DNA of 64,000 nt from Nematopogon swammerdamellus. Its lineage: Eukaryota; Arthropoda; Insecta; Lepidoptera; Adelidae. The notes beneath the pieces are model-generated. The model did no database searches. It was given only the letters and a program-made list of their open reading frames with translations, and was not told the origin of the DNA. Numbering within the stretch: position 1 is the first letter of the stretch; every line of letters starts with the position of its first letter. Position numbers and translations under genes: made by a program. This document shows, in pieces, positions 1 through 11,100 of this stretch. Location: positions 3,906,897-3,970,896 of the forward strand of contig OX336339.1 of NCBI GenBank assembly GCA_946902875.1. The letters are read 5' to 3'.

Positions 1-89
1 GCTGGTGTAGCCAAATGTATCAGTTTCCATAAAAATAAATGTTTTACCTCCTGTCCTATAATGGCGCCATGCCAGCTATAAGGCGGACA

Positions 90-345
90 AAAACAGTGTA
101 TGTCGTAAAAGGCGACTAAGGGATATGACTCCCTTCTTATATTACAAGGTGGCAGGGCTTAACCCGCCCGGCTTGGTACCACCGCACTGAATGAAAGGTC
201 GGTCGAAACGGCTATGTAAATAGTTTGTTTTCCGTCCCAGTGTAGCACTGAAGTGGCACCAAGTTCACCCGGTGTTATGGGCTGACATCACGGATGTTGT
301 AGGTGATGTAGCCAACCGTGTCAGTTTCCATAAAAAAAAAAACCT
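90..345 (+). mobile_element. SINE, head type B with shared core and tail
   Basis: Begins in TGTCGTAAAAGGCGACTAAG, then the shared core (TACCACCGCACTGAATGAAA) and the shared tail ending GTCAGTTTCCAT plus poly-A. Other copies at 22640-22985, 23985-24235, 39395-39720 and 39940-40200. Confidence 0.8.
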
Positions 346-383
346 TTTTGCTTCGCGGAGTCGGGTAAAAAAGTATAATTTAT

Positions 384-680
384 TAACACGCCGTCCCCTT
401 TCCACCTCCGCACAATGCGCACTGGGCAAGCATAGCATCCCTATACGCTGGACTTACCGCGGATGCGTACCAATCGGTTCTGCAGATGTTTCCTCCACAT
501 AACTGGTTAACTGTGGAACGCTCTCCCTGCCCACTTATTTCCCCCTAAGTATAGTCTCGGGTCCTTCAAGGCAGGCGTGAATAGGCCTGTCTTGAAGGAC
601 CCGAATGCCCATGGGCGTAGTTAGACACCTTATGGGTGGCTCGGCGCCACATGTCGCGCTTTCTATTAAAAAAAAACACG
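384..680 (+). mobile_element. LINE 3' fragment, jockey-like
   Basis: Frameshifted remains of the C-terminal region of the LINE seen at 53409-54546 (CNGTTCTGCAGAT and CTTGAAGGACCCG landmarks), then the 3' end with GGCTCGGCGCCACATGTCGC and poly-A. The same 3' end is at 39165-39340 (minus), 53409 onward (minus) and 62615-62985 (plus). Confidence 0.75.
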
Positions 681-689
681 CCTTTTGAA

Positions 690-1060
690 AATCACCATAT
701 TTTCGCCGTAGGACACTGTAAAGTGCTAGATTTGCTAGAAATGTTGAGGAAAAAGTGTAAAATAATTTTATTATTAATACAAATTTATTCCGTTAGTTAG
801 ATAGGTATCATAGTTTCAATGTAATAATCAGGGATTAATGTATTGTACATTACATATTACAAAATCATTGTAATTACGCGTGATTGTAATTTGATAATTA
901 CATTGTGTCGAGGATAAGGAAAACCAATTAATGTTTATGGTTACGCAGATAAAACAATGTTGTCATATAAATAGCACCGTTTCAGGTATTTGATTAAATA
1001 CATACATACTGTATTTAAGACGAAAATATGTTTCCTATTTTTACATACGTACATACATAC
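690..1060. other. AT-rich, no gene seen
   Basis: No supported gene or recognised repeat apart from a CATA microsatellite at about 1040-1070. Confidence 0.6.
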
Positions 1061-1063
1061 ATA

Positions 1064-1350
1064 CATACCACACGCTGTATCCTGGCAATCGGGGTAAGCA
1101 GAGTAATCGGTGTAGTGCTGCAAGTACTCCTGTAAATTACAGCACAACACCGACCGCCATGTTTGGCAATGCATAGGACAAGATAATTATCAAGCAGCTA
1201 GTAAGGCACGAAGACCCACCTGCTGCATGACTCGGTGGAAGGATCGTGCCAAGGTAAAAGTTGGCTATAGCCTGTGCCCTTTACTTTAGCACGGCACTTT
1301 GTCCTTATCCCTTAGTCACCTTTTGTGACATGCACGGGAAGAGATACCAG
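1064..1350 (-). mobile_element. SINE-like repeat, family C
   Basis: Shares GCAGAGTAATCGGTGTNGTG and GAAGACCCACCTGCTGCATG with copies at 7905-8205, 11318-11600, 36540-36800, 50170-50455 and 60735-61030. Its head is the same CATGTCGTAAAAGGCGACTA module found in the type B SINE. Confidence 0.75.
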
Positions 1351-1439
1351 TACAAACAAAGAACAACAAGAGAAAACAAATGAACATGTACTAATGATTC
1401 TTAGCACGTTTATTGTATGGGGTATGGGGGGTATTTATT

Positions 1440-1580
1440 CTTAGCACATATATTCTGTGAAAATTTCAACCGGTTCAAACGATACAGCCCTAGGACGGAC
1501 GGACGGACAGACAGACAGACAGACAGATGGCGTAGGCTTGGTCTATTACTTGGTCCGTATGGATAAGGAAACGTAACAAA
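1440..1580 (-). repeat. Fragment of interspersed repeat E with GACG/GACA microsatellite
   Basis: Matches repeat E (described at 35303-35705) from CATATATTCTGTGAAAATTT through GACA repeats to the CTTGGTC end. Confidence 0.7.
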
Positions 1581-1810
1581 AATATATGAAATAAAAAAAA
1601 ATCGAGTCCAAGAGTTGAACACAAATCACAAAGGATATCATCCACTCATGTTTTCTTTCATGCATCATTTTTGCTTGCTTTAGCACCGCCTTCAACTCTA
1701 GGGTTAAATTTTTTTTTATTTCATAAATTTTTGAAAGCGGTTTTTATATTTTTTTAAATCGTTTTTTATTTCACAGTTTTTTTTAGTAATTTTTTGCTAT
1801 TAATGTACTC

Positions 1811-1847
1811 GGCGGAATCGCTCGGCCTTCGGCCTGGCGATTCCGCC
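1811..1847. repeat. Hairpin GGCGGAATCGC / GCGATTCCGCC
   Basis: 11-base perfect stem with an inner GGCC..GGCC palindrome, followed by text ending in AAAATCGGTTCACCCAGG, typical of lepidopteran retroelement 3' ends. Probably part of such an element. Confidence 0.5.
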
Positions 1848-2232
1848 TCGCTTTCCAATCCGATCTTGACCAAATTGAAATGGGACCACACGGGAAGCAC
1901 CAGCTTTCAAATAAAAAAAGAATCATCAAAATCGGTTCACCCAGGCAGTCGAAAGTTCTGAGGTGACAAACATAAAAACATAAATTGATAATAGTCGAAT
2001 AATAGTTGAATTCCTTTTTTTGAAGTCGGTTAAAAAGAAATAAGACACACATATGTAATTAAACTCTTTATAAATCTTTATAAAAATATCGATACAATTT
2101 TTTTCAATTTCTTGCAATATTTTACCAACTTATGCGGTTAAAATAATGTCACTCATTTGGTATACGTGCGCTTGTGAACAATCATGTATATGGCACAGGA
2201 CTAGAGTAATATTTGTGAGCCAATGGCCACTC

Positions 2233-2891
2233 TATACAGGGTGTTGTAACGGTCAATACATTAACTTCGCCAGCGCAATCCTCATGTTTTTCCGAGATAA
2301 AAAAGTAAATAAAGTTTTTCTCTGAAGTGTCTAGTTTTCGAGATATTAATTTTTGAAATTTATGTTTTCGTCAAGTGTAATTTGACGCTCGCGGGGAGAG
2401 GGTGCTGGCGCAGGAATTCACCACGCTCGAGCGGAACATTACATTCTTTTTACACTAAATTAATCAATTAGTTTGTATGGAAACTGTAACTTTTTATTAA
2501 GAGGGAATTCAGAAAAAACTTATTTGACTTAAAAAGTCGCATAGCTTTTTTCTGAATTCGCTTTAAATAAAAAGTTACAGTTTTCATACAAACTAATTGA
2601 TTAATTTAGTGTAAAAGTATCTAAGGTTCCGCACGAACGTGGGAATGAAAGACGCGCGGTGTGAGCGAGCAGGGATGAGTGCGCGGAGAGAGGAGATGCG
2701 CGGGGGCGGGGCGCGGCGTGAGTGTTTCGATCCCGACCGTTCCCGCGTCAGCACCCTCCCCCCGCGCGCGTTAAATTACACTAGACGAAAACATAAATTT
2801 CAAAAATTTATATCTTCAAAACTAGACACATGACGAACATGACGATTGCGCTGGCGAAATTAATGTACTCACCGCTACAACATTCTGTATA
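2233..2891. mobile_element. Foldback MITE of mariner/Tc type
   Basis: Ends TATACAGGGTGTTGTAACGG and its imperfect complement at the right edge with TA at both borders. The arms pair over about 230 bases (TCTAGTTTTCGAGATATTAA with its partner near 2800), and a nearly perfect inner palindrome lies at 2450-2616. No transposase. Confidence 0.75.
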
Positions 2892-3062
2892 TAATTTCAG
2901 TTCGTAACAACATACAACTCTGAGAGTGGAAGAGTGAATAAACATAACATCAATAGGGGTACTGCAGCAGTAATAATCGGGAAATCCTCGTCGTTTTCTA
3001 AGAAAATTTATCGGAATTGTACAGTTCCCGGTAGCTAATAATTTCGAGCTTTAGAAAGTGAC

Positions 3063-3141
3063 CATTCGGTTGTAGAGCGTCGTCCCTGTCGCACTAACTC
3101 GCACGTCTATGTGCGACAGGGACGACGCTATGCAACCGGAT
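3063..3141. repeat. Long hairpin, GAGCGTCGTCCCTGTCGCAC stem
   Basis: A nearly perfect 31-base stem with a 17-base loop. A decayed copy lies at about 19400-19490. Could be a small MITE or a hairpin RNA source. Confidence 0.6.
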
Positions 3142-3439
3142 TGTCTCTTGCAGACACTCATTATTTGCTCAAATATTTCGTATCGAGCTTTATAATAATT
3201 CTAAATCAAAGACATGGAATGTATATCGTTTCTTCGGGCGAAATGGCCGGCTGCCATACTGACGTAATCGAAGAATTACTTCTAAACCCATTCTAAACCA
3301 TTTGACATCATACATACAACTCTTGAGTAGAAACTAAGTACCTAACATTTTTACCAAACAGGATTGCTGCAAATCTGTCGATCATTGGGAGCCAAGGTCC
3401 ACAGGATGCCCTTAATTTAAGTGAATTTGTTGTCATTTT

Positions 3440-3700
3440 AAGATTTCCGTGTCCGGAATGGGACCCTATTACTAAGCCTACGCCGCCGTCTGTCTGTCTG
3501 TCAAAATTCACGGGGGTTCCCATAGAAGAAACTAAAAAGTGTATGCGCGCCACCTACCGAAAAGAGTATGAAGCATTTTAACTAATCATGAAGCATTTCA
3601 TAAAGGCGCGATAGATGGCGTGAGTGGCGCTGACCATGACATGGCGATACGGAACCTTCGGTGCGCGAGTTCGACTCGCACTTGGCCGGTGTTTTTTTCT
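3440..3700 (+). repeat. Interspersed repeat E, internally deleted
   Basis: Carries the CTATTACTAAGCCTACGCCG start, GTCTGTCT repeats, CCATAGAAGAAACTAAAAAG and the ACTCGCACTTGGCCGG end. Confidence 0.75.
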
Positions 3701-4028
3701 TTAAGTAAACATTTTGCTTTGACTTCAATTAACGGACAGTATTACATCTTAAACAAAAAAAAAAGAATAAATAAGATAGGTATCTAAAAGAAAAAGTCTA
3801 CAAAATATGAAGATATCTCTAAGAATCTTTACATTACTAAACTTTGAAATAAACATAGAAAGGTGACAATGAAAAGATTTCAACTGATGTCCACGCTTCA
3901 GGCATGTAGGTAAGTACGTACTCGTTTTGCATTATCATTATTATCTATTATCCATTCCGAAATATAATCTCATAAAAATCTAGATTTTGAACAATAAACC
4001 GCGACCGAAGCGGCGGGGCACAGCCAGT
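3700..4028. other. AT-rich, no gene seen
   Basis: No coding signal or repeat recognised within the window. Confidence 0.5.
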
Positions 4029-4312
4029 TATACACGGTGTTGCATTGCAACCCCAACCGTTAAACCCGAAAGGGGGTTATTCTGTACATGAAACCGAAAA
4101 ACTTTTGTTCTACGACTTTTTAATTTGAAGAAAAAAAATTTTTTTTCCCCATACATTTTGAGAATAGGTATTAAAATTTTGTATGGAAAAAAGAAATTAT
4201 ATTTTTGTTTCAAACTTTTTTTTTCGCCGCATAAGTTATTTAATTTCACATATAGAACCACCTCCTGATGTCAGTTAAAAATATTACGGGGGCTATTGCA
4301 ACACCGTTTATA
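4029..4312. mobile_element. MITE with ACGGTGTTGCA terminal repeats
   Basis: Left end TATACACGGTGTTGCA, right end its complement TTGCAACACCGTTTATA, bordered by TA. Non-coding; about 284 bases; resembles a Tc1/mariner MITE. Confidence 0.65.
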
Positions 4313-4809
4313 CAAAAGGAAAATTATTAAAATTTGTCGACTGACACTGAGTACCTATAAAGTTTGAACGAATTCTTATTCGTGAAATCCTTGTAGCTAG
4401 AGTAGTGATATGACTGTTGATCGATCTACAAATATATTTAATGTACAGTTATTACATGTTTTTAAAACAAAAATTGTACTCTATTAATAATTCGAAACCG
4501 AAACCCCTTAGCATCCACATTTGGAGGTAATTGTAATTTGCAACAATTATTTCGTAAAAATCTTGCAGCTCAACTGTCTGTTTATGGATCTACAGTACAT
4601 ACAAATTAATTTAGTATAAAATCTATAGTAAATTACAATTTGACTAAAGAAAAAACAATATAATTCGATCTTACCGAAACGCTTAGCGTTCGAATTTCGG
4701 GGGGCAAACTGTACTTTGCAACGGCCCACTGCAAAAATTGCCCAGCATTACCACACAGCTGTCTCGCTGGTATTGTCCTAAGAGTTAAAACTAAGTACTA
4801 TACTAAATA

Positions 4810-5154
4810 TCACGTTTTATGTTTTAACCGTAGCCTTAAAATAAGATACGCCGACGTCACCACCACAATCCAAATGACGTAAAGCCACAAAACCGCAAGC
4901 CCATACAGCTCGTGATCGACGTTTAAATACTCCATGTATTTATAGGGGTGGATGATGGGGCAGAAGTCGTCGGTGCAGTCCATCCTGATCCTCTCCGAGC
5001 CGAAGATGGAGATGCACAAGCCTACCAGGCCGTGCTTGAGGAAGGAGAGGTGGAAGACCCACTTCGCGTAGTGCGGCGCGTCGGTGTAGCTCAGGAAGAA
5101 ACCGGAGAAGATTGTGAAGGGCGTGATGAAAAAGGGCCCGAATACGACGCCGTT
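4810..5154 (-). CDS. ABCG exon 10 (helices 5 and 6, stop)
   Basis: Residues 501-614. Begins [20 protein letters not shown] (helix 5), then [12 protein letters not shown], an external loop with C560 and C565 and HPYKYMEYL, final helix [20 protein letters not shown], and basic tail RLRLKHKT. Acceptor CACTTCCAG|AACGG. No AATAAA is seen soon after the stop; an ATTAAA lies at 4437-4442 about 370 bases on. Confidence 0.94.
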   Translation of the reverse strand, partial: NGVVFGPFFITPFTIFSGFFLSYTDAPHYAKWVFHLSFLKHGLVGLCISIFGSERIRMDCTDDFCPIIHPYKYMEYLNVDHELYGLAVLWLYVIWIVVVTSAYLILRLRLKHKT

Positions 5155-8100
5155 CTGGAAGTGAAGATTGCGAAATTAGGAGCCGGCGATCATAATAAAC
5201 TTGTTTCAATTGCGAAGATTGTGAAGGGCGTGATGAAAAAGGGCCCGAATACGACACCGTTCTGGAAGTGAAGATTAATAAGCTTGTTTCAATTGCTAAT
5301 AAACAAAGCGAAGTTTCAGACCAGACGTACGTTTATTTTTTTTTATTTGTTTATATGGAAACTGACACGGTTGGCTACATCACCTACAACATCTGTGATG
5401 TCAGCCGCGTGAACTAGGTGCCATGTCAATGCTTCCCTTCATTTCATGTCGGCTACACTGAACTGGATGGAAAGCAGGAACTATTTACATAGCCGTTTTG
5501 ACCGACGTTTCGTTCAGTGCGGTGATATCAACCCGGCCGGGATAAACCCTGGTAGGGCCTATATCTTTATAACTTGAGAACAACTTTATCGATGTACATA
5601 CGGTTTTCACTGTTACATATTGTCACTTCTCAAAATGGTTTTAGTGATTCCATCCAACCACGTCAGGTTCCATAAAAATCCTTCATAGTACATAATTAGG
5701 CAGTGAGCTGGGCACATCTGTCGCAGACCCGACAACCGCTGGACTACCCGGGTGCCCCAATGGAGGTCACGCAAAAGCTCCCCGGCTAAGTGGACAGATG
5801 ACCTAAAAACGGTACCAGGAGTGAATGAACGAGAAGAGCGGAAGACCGTGTGGTGGTGGCGTGCCTTGGGTTACGCCTATGTCCATTGTCAGCCTCGGTA
5901 GCTCAAGTGGTGCGGTCGGTCGACTGTTGCTAAGCAACCCTGAGCGCGGTCAGTTCTTGGATGGGTGACCGCTAGACTGTAGGAGGCTGACCATGGTTCG
6001 AATTCCACGTTAAACTGTAGTCCCTTCCCTTCTTACCTTACTATGTGGTAGGGTTTATCCCACCCGGGTTGTACCACCGCACTGAATGTAACGTCGGTCG
6101 AAACGGCTATGTAAATAGTTCGTGTTTTCCGTTCAGTTCAATGTAGCCGACATGAAATGAAGGGAAGCACTGACATGGCACCTAGTTCACCCGGTGTTAT
6201 GGGCTGACATCATGGATGTTGTAGGTGATGTAGCCAACCGTGTCAGTTTCCATAAAAAAAATCCAGCAGTAGACCTATACGGACCGACGTTGATAATGAT
6301 GATGACACAATTTAGGTTTGACATACCTTAACGTCAAAGATGGTCCCATTGAGTAGGCCCATGCACATAGATATCAGCGAAACGAGAGTCAGCATGAACG
6401 TGAATGAGAAGAAACGCACGAACTCCGGCGGCTGTCCCGTCATCCAGTAGGCTATCACCGAGTATATGACGGAGCACGCCATTTGGACCGGCGCCGCCGC
6501 CGCGAGGTGCGCGCCGAAGTACGCCCCGGTGCTGTACCATCGGTTGAAATGCTCCCGACGTACAACTGGCATTTCGCATGGAACTGGAAGCATAATACAG
6601 TGTGATTCAATTCGAATTTCCTATATTGGCGACACTGTGAATTAGAAAGGTGTCTAAAACTCTCAGAAACGGACACGGTTGGCTACATCACCTACTACAT
6701 CCGCGATGTCGGCCCATAACACCGGGTGAACTAGGTGACATGTCAGTGCTTCCCTTCATTTCATGTCTGCTACACTGAACTGGACGGAAAACACGAAGTA
6801 TTTACATAACCGTTTCGAGCGACTTTTCATTCAGTGCGGTGGTATCAACCCGGGCGGGATAAACCCTACCATCTAGTAAGGTAAGAAGGGAAGGGACCTA
6901 CAGTTTTACGGGAAATCCGTCCGAACCACGGTCAGCCTTCAAAGGTCGAGCGGTCACCCGTCCAAGTACTGACCACGCTCAGGGTTGCTTAACAACAGTC
7001 GACTTACCGCACCACTGAGCTACAGAGGCTGACGGTACTACACCTACCTACTACATCCGTGATGTCAGCCCATAACAAATTGGTGAACTAGATGCTATGT
7101 CTCTCCGTGACTCCGCAAAACGCTGGAACATTAGGAACAGGAGACTCAAGTACATAAAGGTTTAGTTGTCGCGAATGTACTTGGCGTCGTTGCCGAATTT
7201 GATATTTATGTATATACACTTACAGCTGAGAGCGACTCCCCTAAACGCGGTGAACAAGAACAGGAGACTGAAGTACATAAAGGTTTAGTTGTCGCGAATG
7301 TACTTGGCGTCGTTGCCGAATTTGATATTTATGTATATACACTCACAGCTGAGAGCGACTTCCCTAAACGCGGTGAACAAGAACAGGAGACTGAAGTACA
7401 TAAAGGTTTAGTTGTCGCGAATGTACTTGGCGTCGTTGCCGAATTTGATATTTATGTATATACACTCACAGCTGAGAGCGACTCCGCTAAACGCGGTGAG
7501 CACGAGGAACAGGAGATTGAAGTACAGAAAGTTGTAGTTGTCGCGAACGTACTTAACGTGGCGTCGTTGCCGAATTTGATATTTATGATATACTCACAGC
7601 TTAGAGTGACTCCGCTAAACGCCGTGAACATGAGGAACAGGAGACTGAAGTACAGAAAGTTGTAGTTGTCGCGAATGTACTTGGCGTCATTGCCGATGTT
7701 GTAGTAGAGGATTCCTATCAGCAGTGCGATAGAGCAGTGGATAATTAGCCTTATTCCAGTCAGCGATGGGTCTCTCCATATTGTCTGAAAATAAATAAAG
7801 CCGAGTAAAGATTTTGATAGTACCTACGAGTGTTGAACACTTGCTCAGAAATATTTAGATTTTTCCCTTCTTCTTTGTTTTTCCACTACTTATTACTGTG
7901 TGGAGCCGGTACTTAAAAATAATAGCACGACTGCATCTCTCCCCGTGCATGTCGTAAAAGGCGACTAAGGGATAAGGACAAGATTCCGTGCGACAGGCGG
8001 ACCACCCCCTCACCTTGGAACCGTCTTTCCACCGAGTCATGCAGCGGTTGGATCTTCAGCCTTACTTACTTGCTGCTTGATAGTTATCTTGTCCGAATGC

Positions 8101-11100
8101 TTTGTTGAACGTGGTGTTGTGCGGTAATTTACAAGAGTACCTGCAGCACAACTCCGATTACTCGGCTTACATCGATTGTGGGGATACCGAGTGTGATATG
8201 TATGTATATATGTTATTACTATTTTTAGGGTCCCGTATTCGAACTGGATTACAGTTCAAAAGATACAGCCCTGTAAAGCTAGGACAGCCAGACGGACGGA
8301 CGGTGTAAGTTTAGTAAAAGTCTTCCGTGCGGGTGCGGAACCATACAAAATGTCACCTTAAATGATCTCGTGAATAAAGTAGTAAACTGTTTCCAGAATG
8401 ACGTGGCGTACCGCCTCGGCCGCATGAATTTATTTGGGAGCTCCTTCCTCTGAGGAGGGGGCAGTGCAGTCAGTCTTACGTCGTCGAACATCGGAGTCTC
8501 TGTAACAGAAGAAGACAGGATTGAGGCGGGTCATTCTTCACCGATCACGGCGGCCACTGGCCAGCATAGATGTTGAAATTGAGTGCAATCGAATCGTGGT
8601 GGCCAGCATCGCGGAAGCAGAGCTGAGGAAGGAAACCACTACGGAGTTGAGGAAGATGTCGTTCAATTGTACAACTCTTAGAACGTGTGCTGAATATCAG
8701 TCAGATTTTCACACTGTCCACTGTAGGGGCCTCGATCACCTATAATGATCCTGCAGGCTTTCTAGTTGGCAGAAATAGATGTCTGCGTGATACAGCCTCG
8801 CGGCTGGTGCATCAGGACATCTGTAAAATCAACTAAGCGCCTTCGGAGCAACAAACAGAAGTTGCCCAGCGCCAGTGCCAAATGCTCCAGGTCTCTGTGT
8901 GTGTGTAATAAACTTTTACTAATTGTTGTTGAATTGACTTGATATATTTAAGTATCAAATTGACGATGGCACTATACACCAGATATAGGTAATGTAAATA
9001 GGCAGAGTGGTCAGATTCTTCAGTATTCATGTTTATGCTGTAAATATTAATGATATTGTGAGCGGTAGTATGGGTTAATTATTTGCAAGTTACTATAATA
9101 TAATACTTATAAGGTACTAACAAAACATTGTGACTTGCGAATTTTTTTTGTCAGTTCTTCTTCGCATTGAATTTAGAACTGGCGGAATTTTCGACATATC
9201 CAAGCGTAGGTTACCTATCTATGAATGAAATTATACAATAAACAAGGGTGCCGCAGAGTGAGCCCTATGTTGTAGCCCTGAAGTACTCGTATATACGAGT
9301 ATATCTAGTCTAGCCAGAAGACATTGCCAAAAGCAAACTAACGAATTGAGAATGTTCAACAGATGCTTACCAATTGTTACAAATTCAATTTAGGTACCTA
9401 CGGCTGGTGGTATTACGGGTTGTTACCATCGCACTGAATGAAACGTCGGCCGAAACGGCTATGTAAATAGTTCGTGCTTTCCGTCCAGTTCAGTGTAGGG
9501 CACATGAAATGAAGGGATGCACTGACATGGCACCTAGTTAACCCGGTGTTATGGGCTGACATCACGGATGTTGTAGGTGATGTAGCCAAGTAGCTAACCG
9601 TGACAGTTTCCATAAAAAAACAAAAAATCCGAAAGAAACATTTTCCTATTTCGATTCTGTCTATTCAAATTCATTGTTTTTTTTTATGGATTTTCCCCCT
9701 TCTTTCGCTTTCTGACTAACTGTTTTGGTAACACTGACTGACCTTTTTCTACCACGGCAGGATCCAGCGGCGGTGCTATCCATCTAGTACACTTGCCATT
9801 TTGACAAGCATCGACCAGGCGATCTGCCTCGTCTGGTCCCAGAGATCCCGAGCATACTTCCATCACTGAAACACAAAGCCACTTTCGTTGTAAGCCTGCA
9901 ACGTGTAAACTAGAAAACGCGTGGACCGATTCACTAATAGAAACTAGCATGTATCGGGGTGGTTATAGTAGAAGTAGAAACCTTTGTCCAAACTCGAGAA
10001 AGCCGAGAGCGGAGTTGCGTGTAAAATCTATTTAGAGATTGAATAAACCAATTAAATTAACGAACCCCATTAATTTGAACTAAAGCAGGATGGTGGCATC
10101 CTGTTCGTCTTGCCGCGCAGCTCCCACAATTATCAAGCTGGTTAAGAGTCGGCTAAAGGAATGTGCACACGGTAATGTGCTCTATGCTCTAACTAACAGG
10201 AACTTGCTGTATGCAGTTATCATCCAACACTATACTAAACTAAATCTAACTCAGATCAGGGAAGGACGCTTCTTACCAGATCTGAGGTAAAACATCACAG
10301 GAGGAATTTATTCCTTGTGGCACAATATAAAATGCGACTGTCAAATAGTAAGTTATTCGGAAATCCTCTTTTTCATTAGATTCTAAGGAATCCTTCGCTC
10401 ATGATTCATGAAGCCCTATTCACACCACCCAGATGCATTCTGGTCGATGAATTGTAACAGAATGGGTTGACACCACCACACTAGAGGAAAGGTGACCATA
10501 TTGCAGCCGCGGCTAACTTCTCCTCTAGTCCAGTATTATCCATACATTGAATAAGTTACGTATAGCCAGAAATCTAAAGGAAAGTCTCAGGTATGGTACC
10601 GTCTCAAAGAAGATATTGGCTGGTCGGATCATGTGCTCTGGCTCCTCTGGCTCAGCCACCCACAAAAAAAATGTTAAAGTGCTTACAAAAGTCTACAGGG
10701 TTGTGATACGGCGGGCAGTGCAATCCCAATGAATCCAGATAAGGCACCAGGAGCGGAACTGCTCCAATATACGCGCATCGACCCGCCGTCACCGCGTATA
10801 GCCGGTCCATCATGAGGAGCAGAGGTGTTGAGGGTTGGTGCATGGTGATGACCAGGGTGCGACCTTGGCGGGCCAACAGTCGAAGGAGTGACACCATCTG
10901 CTTTGATGTCGAGCTGTCCAGACCGCTGCAAAATCACAATAAACATAGGGATTTGACAAAAGCCTTGGCCAACAGAATTGTACTTAGGCAATTCATAGAT
11001 CACGAAAGCCACAACCATGTCTGGCGTGGTATTTGTATACAAACCTAGGTACATACGTGAGGTCGACGTCTTTAGTAAACACAGATGGTATATAAATATA

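Noticed and set aside
4940..5271. Open frames of about 105 codons on both strands over exon 10
   Set aside because: Shadows of the ABCG exon and its partial duplicate; the correct frame is fixed by the membrane-domain motifs and the splice phase.
5892..5990. Possible 5S rRNA gene
   Set aside because: Only the internal control region matches; the 5' half is tRNA-like and the sequence leads a SINE.
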